From NCBI GenBank assembly GCA_900545005.1, contig UQXO01000024.1:1-6400 (forward strand): a stretch of DNA of 6,400 bases. The letters are read 5' to 3'. Positions 1-6,184 of this stretch are shown one piece after another (position 1 is the stretch's first letter; each line of letters starts with the position of its first letter). The translations under genes and the position numbers were made by a program. Under the pieces are notes generated by a model. It was not told the origin of the DNA, did not search any database, and saw only the letters and a program-made list of their open reading frames with translations. Source of the stretch: an uncultured Mycoplasmatota bacterium (GTDB lineage Bacteria > Bacillota_I > Bacilli_A > RF39 > UBA660).

Positions 1-86
1 ACATTAAAAAGCACTAGTTTGATCTTTGAAAATCGAAAAAAATTATAAGAATTTACACACCAGTATTGACAAGGTCCATAAACACC

Positions 87-112
87 TCAAAGTTATGACT
101 TTTTAACTTTGA
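87..112. repeat. Perfect 9-bp inverted repeat
   Basis: TCAAAGTTA at 87-95 is repeated as its reverse complement TAACTTTGA at 104-112 around an 8-base spacer. A related ATAACTTTC lies just after it at about 120-128. Neither strand has a U-run immediately after the stem, so it does not look like an intrinsic terminator. It could be an operator or an RNA stem belonging to whatever is transcribed further left; the function is unknown. Confidence 0.4.
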
Positions 113-288
113 AATATTTATAACTTTCTATTTTGCAACTTATATATAGGCATATGTCAATATCCTAATTTTTCCGATTTTGGCGGAGGGCTTTCGCACT
201 CTAAAAACCCCTTCGAGGACTAGACAATCGATTTTATCTTCCTTGTACTTACTATCGTTTTCATTTTTCTCATCTTTATTTTTCTGCT

Positions 289-322
289 GGGCCAAACTTC
301 TCTAAGAGCAAGCAAGCGGCCC
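289..322 (-). repeat. GC-ended hairpin just after the surface-protein stop codon
   Basis: GGGCC at 289-293 pairs with GGCCC at 318-322. Inside, CTTCTC at about 297-302 can pair with GAG(C)AAG at about 306-312 with one bulged base, giving a two-storey hairpin. It starts 17 bases beyond the stop codon on the minus strand. The bases after it on the minus strand are A-rich, not T-rich, so it is not a typical rho-independent terminator. In the Bordetella phage DGR a GC-rich hairpin/cruciform downstream of the variable repeat promotes mutagenic homing; this element has a similar position relative to the candidate variable region, though about 100 bp from it. That role is inference; an mRNA 3' stem is the simpler alternative. 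Confidence 0.4.
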
Positions 323-339
323 TTTATTCCGTATTTACT

Positions 340-1965
340 TTACTGCATTTTCAAAGTATACGGATTCGATTTTTCTCCTGTACCTTTATCAACTTGGATA
401 TTAGATTTCAGAAAAAGCACCGGGCGAACCGCGCGAGTAAGGTCAGCATAGTTGCCGGAGACATAGCCGTCCCTGTACACACGGAACACAAGGCGAGCAT
501 CAGCCGAACCAGGCGACAATGTCCATTGGTAAAGACTTGAGTTATATAAATAGTCATTTTCTTTACAATCATTAAAATCTGAGAACCCCCAACTATAAAG
601 TTCTTTAGTTAAACAAGCTGCTCTATCTTTGGTTGTTCCGCCACTGGTAGCATAACCATAATCACTTGGATACATTAAACCAACTTTTCCTGTCCATGTT
701 GTTGGTCTGCCACTATATACGGTTGTTCCTCTTTCATAGCCATACCAATGACTTGCTAAACCATTACTTGCTGAATAATAATCACTTGTACCGCCTAAAT
801 TCCATACGACTTCTTCAATGGCATTTCTGGTTGCATCATTTTTTAAACCGGTTGAGGTGAAATCTACTTCGGTACAACTAAATGTGGCTCCACTTGCAAT
901 CTCAGCGGGTGAACATCCTTTGGTACCATTATAATAAGAGCCCATTTTACTATATAATTGTTGGCTTCCTGAAGAGATTATATCGCTAGAATTAGTATAT
1001 CCGGATTTTAAATAACTAGTAGGATTTAACATCATCATAAGTTGAGAATCACTCCAGTCATTCGAACCGCTATCATCAGAAGATGTTCCTACCCCGTTCT
1101 TTTTATAATCCCAAGAATAATCACCTAAAGAATCAGCTCTTATTATCTTAACTAAATTTTCTTTGGAACCATCAGACTTAGTTACATTATTAAATACGCC
1201 TATTATACGCCATAATTCACAAGTATCTGCTGTTGGATTATTATAATCACTGCAGTTAAAATATACATAGTTACTTGGGTCTTTCCCTATATACCTTACA
1301 TTTTTATCAGCATCATCAGTAGCTAAATTAACAGTATCTGTTTTAGCTAAATTACTAATAGTTGTATTAGCTGGTTCTGGTATTTTAGTACCACCATTAC
1401 ACTCTCCATCTTCACATACTTCACCATAAGCATATATCTTTAAAGAAAGACTCTTACCTATTTCTGACTCTGGAGTATCTTCATCTATCCATACTTTTAT
1501 ATTATGAGTATCATATTTATTAGGAGCTAATGATATTCCTTGTTTTAAGATAGATCTATTACTACTATCTTTACTAGTTATACTACTAAGTAAGAAAGGA
1601 GTTCCATTATCTAATGATACTTTAATATATTTATAATCTAACTTCGTACTAGTATCATCTGGATTATTATATAACGCTATATAATAAGTAATTGGTAAAG
1701 TACCATTATTAGTTACAGAAAAAGAATATCCCTTAGTTAACATTCCTTCATTATCACCAATAGGAGTATTATTACTTGATATAACGGTACTACCATCATA
1801 TGGTGATAATTGCATAACTAAACTACCAGACTGTACTGTTTGTTCTTCTGATTGGTCTACTTTCATAAATAAAGCATAACTAGTTCCAATAATTCCTATT
1901 ACCATAACAAAGACTGATACTGCTATTACCGCACTTTGTTTTTTAATTATCGAAGCATAATTCAT
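340..1965 (-). CDS. TasA-anchored surface protein with C-terminal DGR-type variable domain
   Basis: A 541-residue exported protein. Residues 1-12 are basic, about 13-33 form a hydrophobic segment ending in GTSYALF, followed by a TVQSGSL motif; this resembles SipW-type signal/anchor regions of TasA and camelysin (family knowledge). Residues 40-182 look like the TasA-type beta-sandwich (SFSVTNNGTLPITYYIALY). Residues about 200-541 form a second module related to DUF6273/C-type-lectin-like domains, ending WTLSPGS(481-487)...AVRPVLFLKSN(512-522). Eight cysteines fall in close sequence pairs (184/189, 238/249, 351/364, 451/467), consistent with extracellular disulfides. There is no LPXTG motif or C-terminal membrane segment, so it is probably held by the N-terminal anchor or secreted into a matrix. 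The start has AGAGGGA at 1976-1982, ten bases upstream. Base composition is mosaic: very AT-rich N-terminal coding, intermediate middle, about 60% GC at 421-520. Likely role is ligand or surface binding; the ligand is unknown. Confidence 0.75.
   Translation of the reverse strand: MNYASIIKKQSAVIAVSVFVMVIGIIGTSYALFMKVDQSEEQTVQSGSLVMQLSPYDGSTVISSNNTPIGDNEGMLTKGYSFSVTNNGTLPITYYIALYNNPDDTSTKLDYKYIKVSLDNGTPFLLSSITSKDSSNRSILKQGISLAPNKYDTHNIKVWIDEDTPESEIGKSLSLKIYAYGEVCEDGECNGGTKIPEPANTTISNLAKTDTVNLATDDADKNVRYIGKDPSNYVYFNCSDYNNPTADTCELWRIIGVFNNVTKSDGSKENLVKIIRADSLGDYSWDYKKNGVGTSSDDSGSNDWSDSQLMMMLNPTSYLKSGYTNSSDIISSGSQQLYSKMGSYYNGTKGCSPAEIASGATFSCTEVDFTSTGLKNDATRNAIEEVVWNLGGTSDYYSASNGLASHWYGYERGTTVYSGRPTTWTGKVGLMYPSDYGYATSGGTTKDRAACLTKELYSWGFSDFNDCKENDYLYNSSLYQWTLSPGSADARLVFRVYRDGYVSGNYADLTRAVRPVLFLKSNIQVDKGTGEKSNPYTLKMQ
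415..516 (-). other. Candidate DGR variable region (VR) in the surface-protein gene
   Basis: Covers about residues 484-517. In the 24 codons for residues 488-511, 21 end in C or T, three end in G and none ends in A, unlike the rest of this AT-rich gene. On the coding strand only 10 of 96 bases at 421-516 are adenine, versus 20 of 60 at 541-600. Codons such as GCT, GAT, CGC, CTT, CGT, TAC, TAT and TCC are all reachable from AAC or AAT by changing only adenines, the known signature of adenine-specific DGR mutagenesis. The segment sits near the protein C terminus, directly before a GC-rich stretch (417-432, encoding AVRPVL) that could serve as the initiation-of-mutagenic-homing-like end. GC content drops abruptly to 35% at 361-420. 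The template repeat is not in the window, so the assignment remains unproven and the boundaries approximate. Confidence 0.6.
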
Positions 1966-2076
1966 AATATCACATTCCCTCTTACACTACTATTACTACT
2001 TTATTATAACTTATATTTTTTAAAAATACTATTATTATTTTTTTGATTTTAATATATTTTTCTATTTATAAATTAA

Positions 2077-2119
2077 AATACTGTTAATAAGCAGGATACT
2101 TTCCTGGAAAATAAGTATT
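2077..2119 (-). other. Two-storey hairpin in the leader of the surface-protein gene
   Basis: CAGGA at 2092-2096 pairs with TCCTG at 2102-2106 around a 5-base loop, and AATACT at 2077-2082 pairs with AGTATT at 2114-2119 outside it. If the promoter at 2184-2213 is used, this lies in the 5' untranslated RNA. No known riboswitch or leader family is recognised, and AT-rich DNA often forms short stems by chance. Confidence 0.25.
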
Positions 2120-2174
2120 TTTATTATCAATAAACTTTAATAAAATCTTAGAATGTATATTTTTTTAAAGATAA

Positions 2175-2199
2175 TCTATACTAATAATAGTAGTATAGA
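2175..2199. repeat. Perfect 9-bp inverted repeat flanking the -10 element
   Basis: TCTATACTA at 2175-2183 and TAGTATAGA at 2191-2199 are exact reverse complements around a 7-base spacer. The spacer contains the -10 hexamer of the candidate promoter for the surface-protein gene. The symmetry and position fit a repressor operator; no T-run follows on either strand, so termination is less likely. No regulator gene is identifiable in the window. Confidence 0.35.
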
Positions 2200-2213
2200 A
2201 CTTCAAGAGTCAA
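2184..2213 (-). promoter_or_regulatory. Candidate promoter for the surface-protein gene
   Basis: On the minus strand TTGACT (2208-2213) and TATTAT (2184-2189) are separated by 18 bases, a good sigma-A-type match. It would give a leader of roughly 210 bases before the ATG. The -10 hexamer lies exactly in the 7-base spacer of a perfect 9-bp inverted repeat (2175-2183 and 2191-2199, TCTATACTA arms), which could be an operator. Alternative -10 hexamers TATAAT occur at 2003-2008 and 2234-2239 but lack a good -35. Confidence 0.45.
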
Positions 2214-2257
2214 AAAACTTCCAAATTAAAAAAATTATACTAAACTACATGATGTAT

Positions 2258-2293
2258 AAAAAAGTTTATCCAACAACCAAGGATAAACTTTTT
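2258..2293 (-). terminator. Intrinsic terminator of the cysteine desulfurase gene
   Basis: A perfect 13-bp stem: AAAAAGTTTATCC at 2259-2271 and GGATAAACTTTTT at 2281-2293, with a 9-base loop. Read on the minus strand the second arm ends in a run of six T. It begins at the TGA stop codon of the desulfurase gene, so transcription from the right should stop here and the surface-protein gene is likely a separate unit. Confidence 0.85.
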
Positions 2294-3423
2294 CATTTCT
2301 TTAATCTTATAAATCTTTGATACTCTCCATGAAAGAAAGTTAAAAACTTATTAACTTCATCAAGAGTAGTAATACTAGCGAGACTAATTCTAATAGTAGT
2401 CATAGCTCTTCTTTTATTCCCATAGATAGCCATTACTGATGTAGATAATTCTCCTGATGAACAAGCCGTATTAGTGCTTATATATACTTCATGATCTTCC
2501 ATCGCATGAACAAAACTCTCCGGTTTAATATTCATAAGACTAATATTAATAACATGTGGAATAGAATACTTTGTATTATTAATCATAATCTCTGGATAAT
2601 GACTTATATCACTTATTATCTTCTCTTGTAATTTTTTAACATATATTTCCTTTTTATCTAAATCCATCGTACATAATCTAATAGCCTTAGATAACGCTAC
2701 AATTAAAGGTAATGGTGGTGTCCCAGCCCGATAAGGAAAATCCTTACTACTCCCATGAATTAAAGGTACTATATCAACCTTTTCATTCTTATATAATAAC
2801 CCAATCCCCTTAGGGCCAAATATCTTATGACCAGAAAAACTAGCTAAATCAACATCATTCAAATTAATAGACACTTTTCCTAAAGCTTGTGTTAAATCAC
2901 TATGAAATAAAGTATTAGGATTTTCCTTCTTAATAATCTGTCTAATAGTCTTTAAAGGTTGTCTTACCCCTACTTCACTATTTACCCCTACAATACTAAC
3001 TAAAATAGTATCCTTAGTAATTAACTCTTTTAAATCCTCTAAATCCACTAATCCATCAGTATCATTATTCACATAACTAATCCTAAATCCTAAACTCTCT
3101 AAGTAATCTGCTAAAACATACTCTGAAGGATGTTCTAACTTCGATAAAATTATATGATTTCCTAATCTCTTATATCTTAAAGCTACCCCTAAAATAGCCG
3201 TATTATTAGACTCCGTCGCCCCACTCGTATAAATAATTTCCTGTTCTTTAATATTCAAGACTTCTGCTATCTGTCTAGTAGCACTTCTAAGCAATGCTCT
3301 AGATTTAACTCCTAAACTATGCATTGAATTAGGATTACCTATATACGTATTAGTAACCTTCACCAAACTATCTAAAACATCCAGATTAACAGGAGTAGTC
3401 GCACTATAATCTAAATAAATCAT
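2293..3423 (-). CDS. Cysteine desulfurase, NifS/IscS family
   Basis: A 376-residue PLP-dependent class V aminotransferase that would release sulfur from cysteine as an enzyme-bound persulfide for Fe-S clusters or thio-modified tRNA. Visible family motifs: YLDYSATTP at the N terminus, TSGATESNN (66-74), EHPS with the PLP-stacking His98, VNSEVG (Asn149), HSDLTQALGK (Asp176, Gln179), the PLP lysine Lys200 in SFSGHKIFGPKG, RAGTPP (232-237) and the catalytic loop STNTACSSGE with Cys321. Length is typical of shorter NifS-like members (IscS of E. coli is 404). The start is supported by AAAGGTG five bases upstream. The stop is TGA, immediately followed by a strong terminator. No scaffold gene (iscU/sufU), thiI or iscR is adjacent, so the sulfur acceptor cannot be named from context; the specific paralogue (nifS, iscS, nifZ) is left open. 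Confidence 0.93.
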   Translation of the reverse strand: MIYLDYSATTPVNLDVLDSLVKVTNTYIGNPNSMHSLGVKSRALLRSATRQIAEVLNIKEQEIIYTSGATESNNTAILGVALRYKRLGNHIILSKLEHPSEYVLADYLESLGFRISYVNNDTDGLVDLEDLKELITKDTILVSIVGVNSEVGVRQPLKTIRQIIKKENPNTLFHSDLTQALGKVSINLNDVDLASFSGHKIFGPKGIGLLYKNEKVDIVPLIHGSSKDFPYRAGTPPLPLIVALSKAIRLCTMDLDKKEIYVKKLQEKIISDISHYPEIMINNTKYSIPHVINISLMNIKPESFVHAMEDHEVYISTNTACSSGELSTSVMAIYGNKRRAMTTIRISLASITTLDEVNKFLTFFHGEYQRFIRLKK

Positions 3424-3445
3424 AAATTCACCTTTTTTCTTTTTA

Positions 3446-3454
3446 AGTATAGCA
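3446..3454 (-). promoter_or_regulatory. Extended -10 candidate for the desulfurase gene
   Basis: On the minus strand the sequence reads TGC TATACT (3452-3454, then 3446-3451), an extended -10 with no recognisable -35. It lies in the 51-bp gap after the sigma-factor stop and would give a very short leader that still contains the AAAGGTG ribosome site. Read-through from the sigma gene is also possible, since no terminator is seen in the gap. Confidence 0.4.
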
Positions 3455-3474
3455 GAAAAACTTCTATTACGCTA

Positions 3475-4857
3475 TTATTTTTTCTTTTTTCTTACTAGTT
3501 TATTTTTCTTTTTTTCATCTACTTCTCTTAAACTTTCTCCTACTTCCTTATCATCTTTAAAATACTCTCTTAACAAAAAATCACTTCTAAGCTTACTTAT
3601 ACCACTACTAACTAATTGATCAATCCTTTGTCTAGTTAATCCCATCTTCTTAGAAACCTCTAAACTAGTTAAATATCTATCATCTAAAAAACCATACTTC
3701 AATAATAAAGCTTTCTTTTCTTTAGGACTTAATACTCCATCTTCTATAACTTTTCTAAGAATATTATTTCTCTCTAAAAGTTCATAATCTCTTTCTAAAT
3801 CAATACTCTCATCTTTAATTAACTCTACTAAATCTACATCTACCCCTTGATTAGCATCAACAGCACTATCTAAACGTAACTTAAAATCCATAATACTAAT
3901 AACATTCGCTAAAATTTCTTCTTTAACATTTAATATCTTAGATGCTTCTCCTATCTTTAAGACTCTTTCTTCTTCTAAATAATACTTACTCATTAACTCA
4001 TTATATCTTCTATAGATTTTTCTATATTCATAAGGAACTCTAATACACCCAGAATACCTATCTAAATATCTAACTATATACGTCTTAATCCAAGGTTCCA
4101 CATAAGTACTAAATCTTACTCCTAAGGAATCATCAAAACTATTAATACTTCTTAAGATGCCCATAACTCCTTGATTAACTAAATCCCCAAACTCATTATA
4201 ATTACTCTTATACTTAAAAGCCATCTTATAAACCATCTTTATATATCTTCTAACTATCTCTTCTATCGAAGCCTTATCCCCTTCTCTAGCCTTTCTAATA
4301 CATAAATACTCTTCTTCCTTAGAACTAAAATTATCTAAACTAATCCCCTTATAATAGATATTACTATTCATATTCGAAATATCTATCTCCATTAAATCAC
4401 AATAACTATATAAAAGTTTCCTAGTAAAAGGATTATCTATTACTTCTTTAACTATCCCATTATGAAAGTAATAACTATTATTCTTAACTATTCTCCCACA
4501 AATATTAATCAAAGGAATATTATCTTCTACTAATCTTTTTAGAAGTCTATCATTAATATAAACTCCCCCTAATCTTAAAAGTACTTCTATACTCCCTAAG
4601 AATTCTAATGCCTTAGAACTATCTAAGTCCTTAGATTCTCTATCTATATAATCCCTTATCATTTGATAATTATTTCTTTTAATATTATCTTTTATATAAG
4701 ATATAACCCTACTCTCTAATAAATACTCTATATAAGAATGTCTCTCTATACTTAAAATATCCTCTTCTTTAGGAATATCTTCTACTAATCTATAAAATTC
4801 TTCCTGGTCTTTAAATAAAGACTTATACTTAAGATATACTTTTTCTCTAATGCTCAT
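3475..4857 (-). CDS. Divergent sigma-70-family RNA polymerase sigma factor with novel N-terminal extension
   Basis: A 460-residue protein that would direct RNA polymerase to promoters. The sigma core is clear from about residue 178: SSKEEEYLCIRKAREGD (end of region 1.2), region 2.1 (about 196-218), DLVNQGVMGILRSINSFD (region 2.2, 225-242), VRFSTYVEPWIKTYIVRYL (regions 2.3-2.4, 247-265), IRVPYEYRK (272-280), a region 3 helix-turn-helix-like stretch (about 300-322), and region 4 SPKEKKALLLKYGF...TSLEVSKKMGLTRQRIDQL (377-415). Residues 1-175 match nothing I recognise and are not a typical region 1.1. Aligned with E. coli sigma-70, Trp433 is Pro255, Gln437 is Thr259 and Thr440 is Val262; Glu585 is Gln410 and Arg588 is Asp413, so promoter specificity may differ from the housekeeping factor. 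The C-terminal tail is lysine-rich. GGAG nine bases upstream supports the start. It is probably an alternative factor; a lineage-diverged primary factor is less likely. Confidence 0.85.
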   Translation of the reverse strand: MSIREKVYLKYKSLFKDQEEFYRLVEDIPKEEDILSIERHSYIEYLLESRVISYIKDNIKRNNYQMIRDYIDRESKDLDSSKALEFLGSIEVLLRLGGVYINDRLLKRLVEDNIPLINICGRIVKNNSYYFHNGIVKEVIDNPFTRKLLYSYCDLMEIDISNMNSNIYYKGISLDNFSSKEEEYLCIRKAREGDKASIEEIVRRYIKMVYKMAFKYKSNYNEFGDLVNQGVMGILRSINSFDDSLGVRFSTYVEPWIKTYIVRYLDRYSGCIRVPYEYRKIYRRYNELMSKYYLEEERVLKIGEASKILNVKEEILANVISIMDFKLRLDSAVDANQGVDVDLVELIKDESIDLERDYELLERNNILRKVIEDGVLSPKEKKALLLKYGFLDDRYLTSLEVSKKMGLTRQRIDQLVSSGISKLRSDFLLREYFKDDKEVGESLREVDEKKKNKLVRKKKK

Positions 4858-4963
4858 TATATATCACTCCAGTGGTATTTAGTATACTCTTTTTGCTTAA
4901 TATTTACTAGCATTATTTATAATTCTAAGATATAATCTTATTTCATAGGATTAGTGAGGTTAT
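4858..4963. promoter_or_regulatory. Divergent intergenic promoter region between sigma and 312-residue genes
   Basis: This 106-bp gap must hold promoters for both directions. On the plus strand there are two TATAAT hexamers, at 4918-4923 (with TTGCTT at 4893-4898, 19-base spacer) and at 4931-4936 (no good -35), and a GTGAGG ribosome site at 4954-4959. On the minus strand TATACT (4881-4886) is a possible -10 for the sigma gene, again without a clear -35, and GGAG at about 4867-4870 is its ribosome site. AGTATACT at 4881-4888 is palindromic. The weak -35 elements leave room for activation or for recognition by the encoded sigma factor. Confidence 0.45.
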
Positions 4964-5902
4964 ATGAATAATATCTTAAAAGAAATAAAATTAGAAGTCC
5001 AAAGAAAAATAAATATCCAAAAAAATAAAGAAGTCTCTACTGACCAAGAAGTCTTAAAGATAATAAACAATCTAAAGGATTATAATAACTCTACTAAGTG
5101 TTACTTAATCAAGATGTATGCTGCTATCTACTTTGATAATCTTAGTCTCTTAGAATACTTAGAAAAGAATAACTTTAGTCTTGGAACTTATCCTAATAAT
5201 ATAGCTATCTATTTATTAGATAATTCTTTAACTAAGTATTTTACTAAAGAATCTTATTTAGATTATCTAATCCAATATAAACCTTATTTCCAAGGATTTT
5301 TCTTATCTCTTAAAAATATAGACTATTCTCTTAAAGATTATTATATTAAAAGATTTATTTATTTAACTATTACTAATCAAAAAAAATTACAAAGTCTTAA
5401 TAACGATAATAATCTATTAGTATCTAATATCTTTAACTTAAATAGTCTAAATACCTTTTCTAATGAAGCTTATCAAAAAGCAACCCCTCTTCAGTTAGGA
5501 CACATCTTTAACTTTCTTATTAATACTCCCGATGAAAAAACTAAGACTCGTCTTAATAATTTAATCATCACTAGTAATTTTAATACTCATTTTCATGATT
5601 ATAATTTAATGTTTAGTCTTTTTGATGATGAAGAATTAAAAGAAATATCTTCTTCCGTAGAATACTATTTTCTAAAAGCTAAAGATAATAATATTCCTAT
5701 GGAAAGAGCATTAAATATTTATCATGGTAATCATAATATTATTTACAATACTGGTTGTCTAAAAGAATCTATATTCAATAACTATAAAGATGAAGAGATT
5801 ATTCTCCTCTCTAAAGAAATTAACTTTAGTAGAGACTCTAAAAGTCTTAAAGTATATAATTTAAAAAGAAGAGTTTTAACCCTTCTTCCTTGGACTAAAT
5901 AA
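4964..5902 (+). CDS. Unrecognised 312-residue helical protein divergent from the sigma gene
   Basis: I do not recognise a family. The protein has no signal peptide or membrane segment and looks soluble, mainly alpha-helical and rich in Asn, Lys, Tyr and Leu, as expected from very AT-rich coding. Residues about 46-73 (CYLIKMYAAIYFDNLSLLEYLEKNNF) recall one ankyrin-like helix pair, but no further repeat follows the consensus, so this is only a hint. There are two cysteines (46 and 265) and no obvious catalytic motif. GTGAGG four bases before the ATG supports the start. It is transcribed away from the sigma gene and shares its upstream region; it may be a partner, anti-sigma or target of that factor, but that rests on position alone. 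Confidence 0.75.
   Translation: MNNILKEIKLEVQRKINIQKNKEVSTDQEVLKIINNLKDYNNSTKCYLIKMYAAIYFDNLSLLEYLEKNNFSLGTYPNNIAIYLLDNSLTKYFTKESYLDYLIQYKPYFQGFFLSLKNIDYSLKDYYIKRFIYLTITNQKKLQSLNNDNNLLVSNIFNLNSLNTFSNEAYQKATPLQLGHIFNFLINTPDEKTKTRLNNLIITSNFNTHFHDYNLMFSLFDDEELKEISSSVEYYFLKAKDNNIPMERALNIYHGNHNIIYNTGCLKESIFNNYKDEEIILLSKEINFSRDSKSLKVYNLKRRVLTLLPWTK
5863..5887 (-). terminator. Terminator for the DUF1653 transcript, inside the opposing gene
   Basis: On the minus strand AAGAAGGGTT (5878-5887) and AACTCTTCTT (5866-5875) pair at 9 of 10 positions around a very small loop and are followed by TTTTT. It lies about 20 bases beyond the DUF1653 stop and overlaps the last codons of the convergent 312-residue gene, so the two convergent transcripts would overlap at their ends. 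Confidence 0.55.
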
Positions 5903-5909
5903 GTCTTTT
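5893..5909 (+). terminator. Weak terminator candidate for the 312-residue gene
   Basis: GACT (5893-5896) pairs with AGTC (5902-5905) around AAATA and is followed by TTTTA then CTTTTT. The stem is only four base pairs and includes the TAA stop codon, so the call is tentative; the stem at 5866-5887 could also act on this strand but lacks a following T-run. Confidence 0.25.
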
Positions 5910-6165
5910 ACTTTTTAAAGCTCCCGGCTACACTTTTGGCGTGTACTTCTTCCATTCGATATTTTTGTGTAACATTAGGATACTTTTCATGATCAACTTC
6001 ACTTAAAAACATCTCATAAGGTCTTGCATAGACTAAATTTTCCCCGTATAAGCCTCGATAAATGACCAACTTTTCTTTCGTTTCACTATGAATAGCCACT
6101 CCTAAGACTAAATAATAATCTCCTTTAAAGTGTCTATAAATCCCATTAACTTTTAATTCTCTCAT
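5908..6165 (-). CDS. DUF1653 family protein
   Basis: An 85-residue small cytoplasmic protein matching the DUF1653 pattern: GIYRHFKGDYYLVLGVAIHS at 8-27, then ETKEKLVIYRGLYG (28-41) and ARPYEMFLSEV (47-57). The family is a short, mostly beta, single-domain fold of unknown molecular function that is common in Bacillota and Proteobacteria. The length fits a single-domain member. AAAGGAG at 6175-6181, nine bases upstream, gives a strong ribosome site and fixes the start. It follows the Rpn-like gene by 19 bases on the same strand with no terminator between, so the two may be cotranscribed; no functional link is implied. Confidence 0.9.
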   Translation of the reverse strand: MRELKVNGIYRHFKGDYYLVLGVAIHSETKEKLVIYRGLYGENLVYARPYEMFLSEVDHEKYPNVTQKYRMEEVHAKSVAGSFKK

Positions 6166-6184
6166 CCTAATTTTCTCCTTTAAA

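Larger units (their letters stand above)
1..339. other. Non-coding region downstream of the surface-protein gene
   Basis: No convincing gene is seen on either strand; the longest start-led minus-strand reading frame noticed is a 17-codon one at about 222-275 without a good ribosome site. The region is mostly AT-rich but holds a GC-rich patch at about 181-220 (23 of 40 bases are G or C), a perfect 9-bp inverted repeat at 87-112 and a hairpin at 289-322. If the neighbouring gene is a diversity-generating retroelement target, this is the stretch where an accessory gene, template repeat or reverse transcriptase would be expected to begin to the left, but I found no segment here resembling the candidate variable region, so the template is not in the window. 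Confidence 0.6.

Noticed and set aside
222..275. 17-codon minus-strand reading frame (MRKMKTIVSTRK...)
   Set aside because: No convincing ribosome site, very short, and basic Lys/Arg-rich composition of the kind random AT-rich DNA gives.
1..339. Search for a template repeat matching the candidate variable region
   Set aside because: No stretch in this region resembles the 415-516 sequence with adenines at the variable positions on either strand.
666..860. 64-residue plus-strand open reading frame
   Set aside because: It lies entirely within the surface-protein gene on the opposite strand, has a low-complexity Leu/His/Asn-rich product and no family resemblance; it is a shadow frame.
2293..3423. 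TGA read as tryptophan (Mycoplasma-type code)
   Set aside because: The TGA stop lies directly at a perfect terminator hairpin and at the expected C-terminal length of the desulfurase, and a tryptophan checked in the surface protein (Trp481) uses TGG.
4964..5902. Ankyrin-repeat protein
   Set aside because: Only one helix pair loosely fits; no periodic 33-residue consensus continues along the protein.
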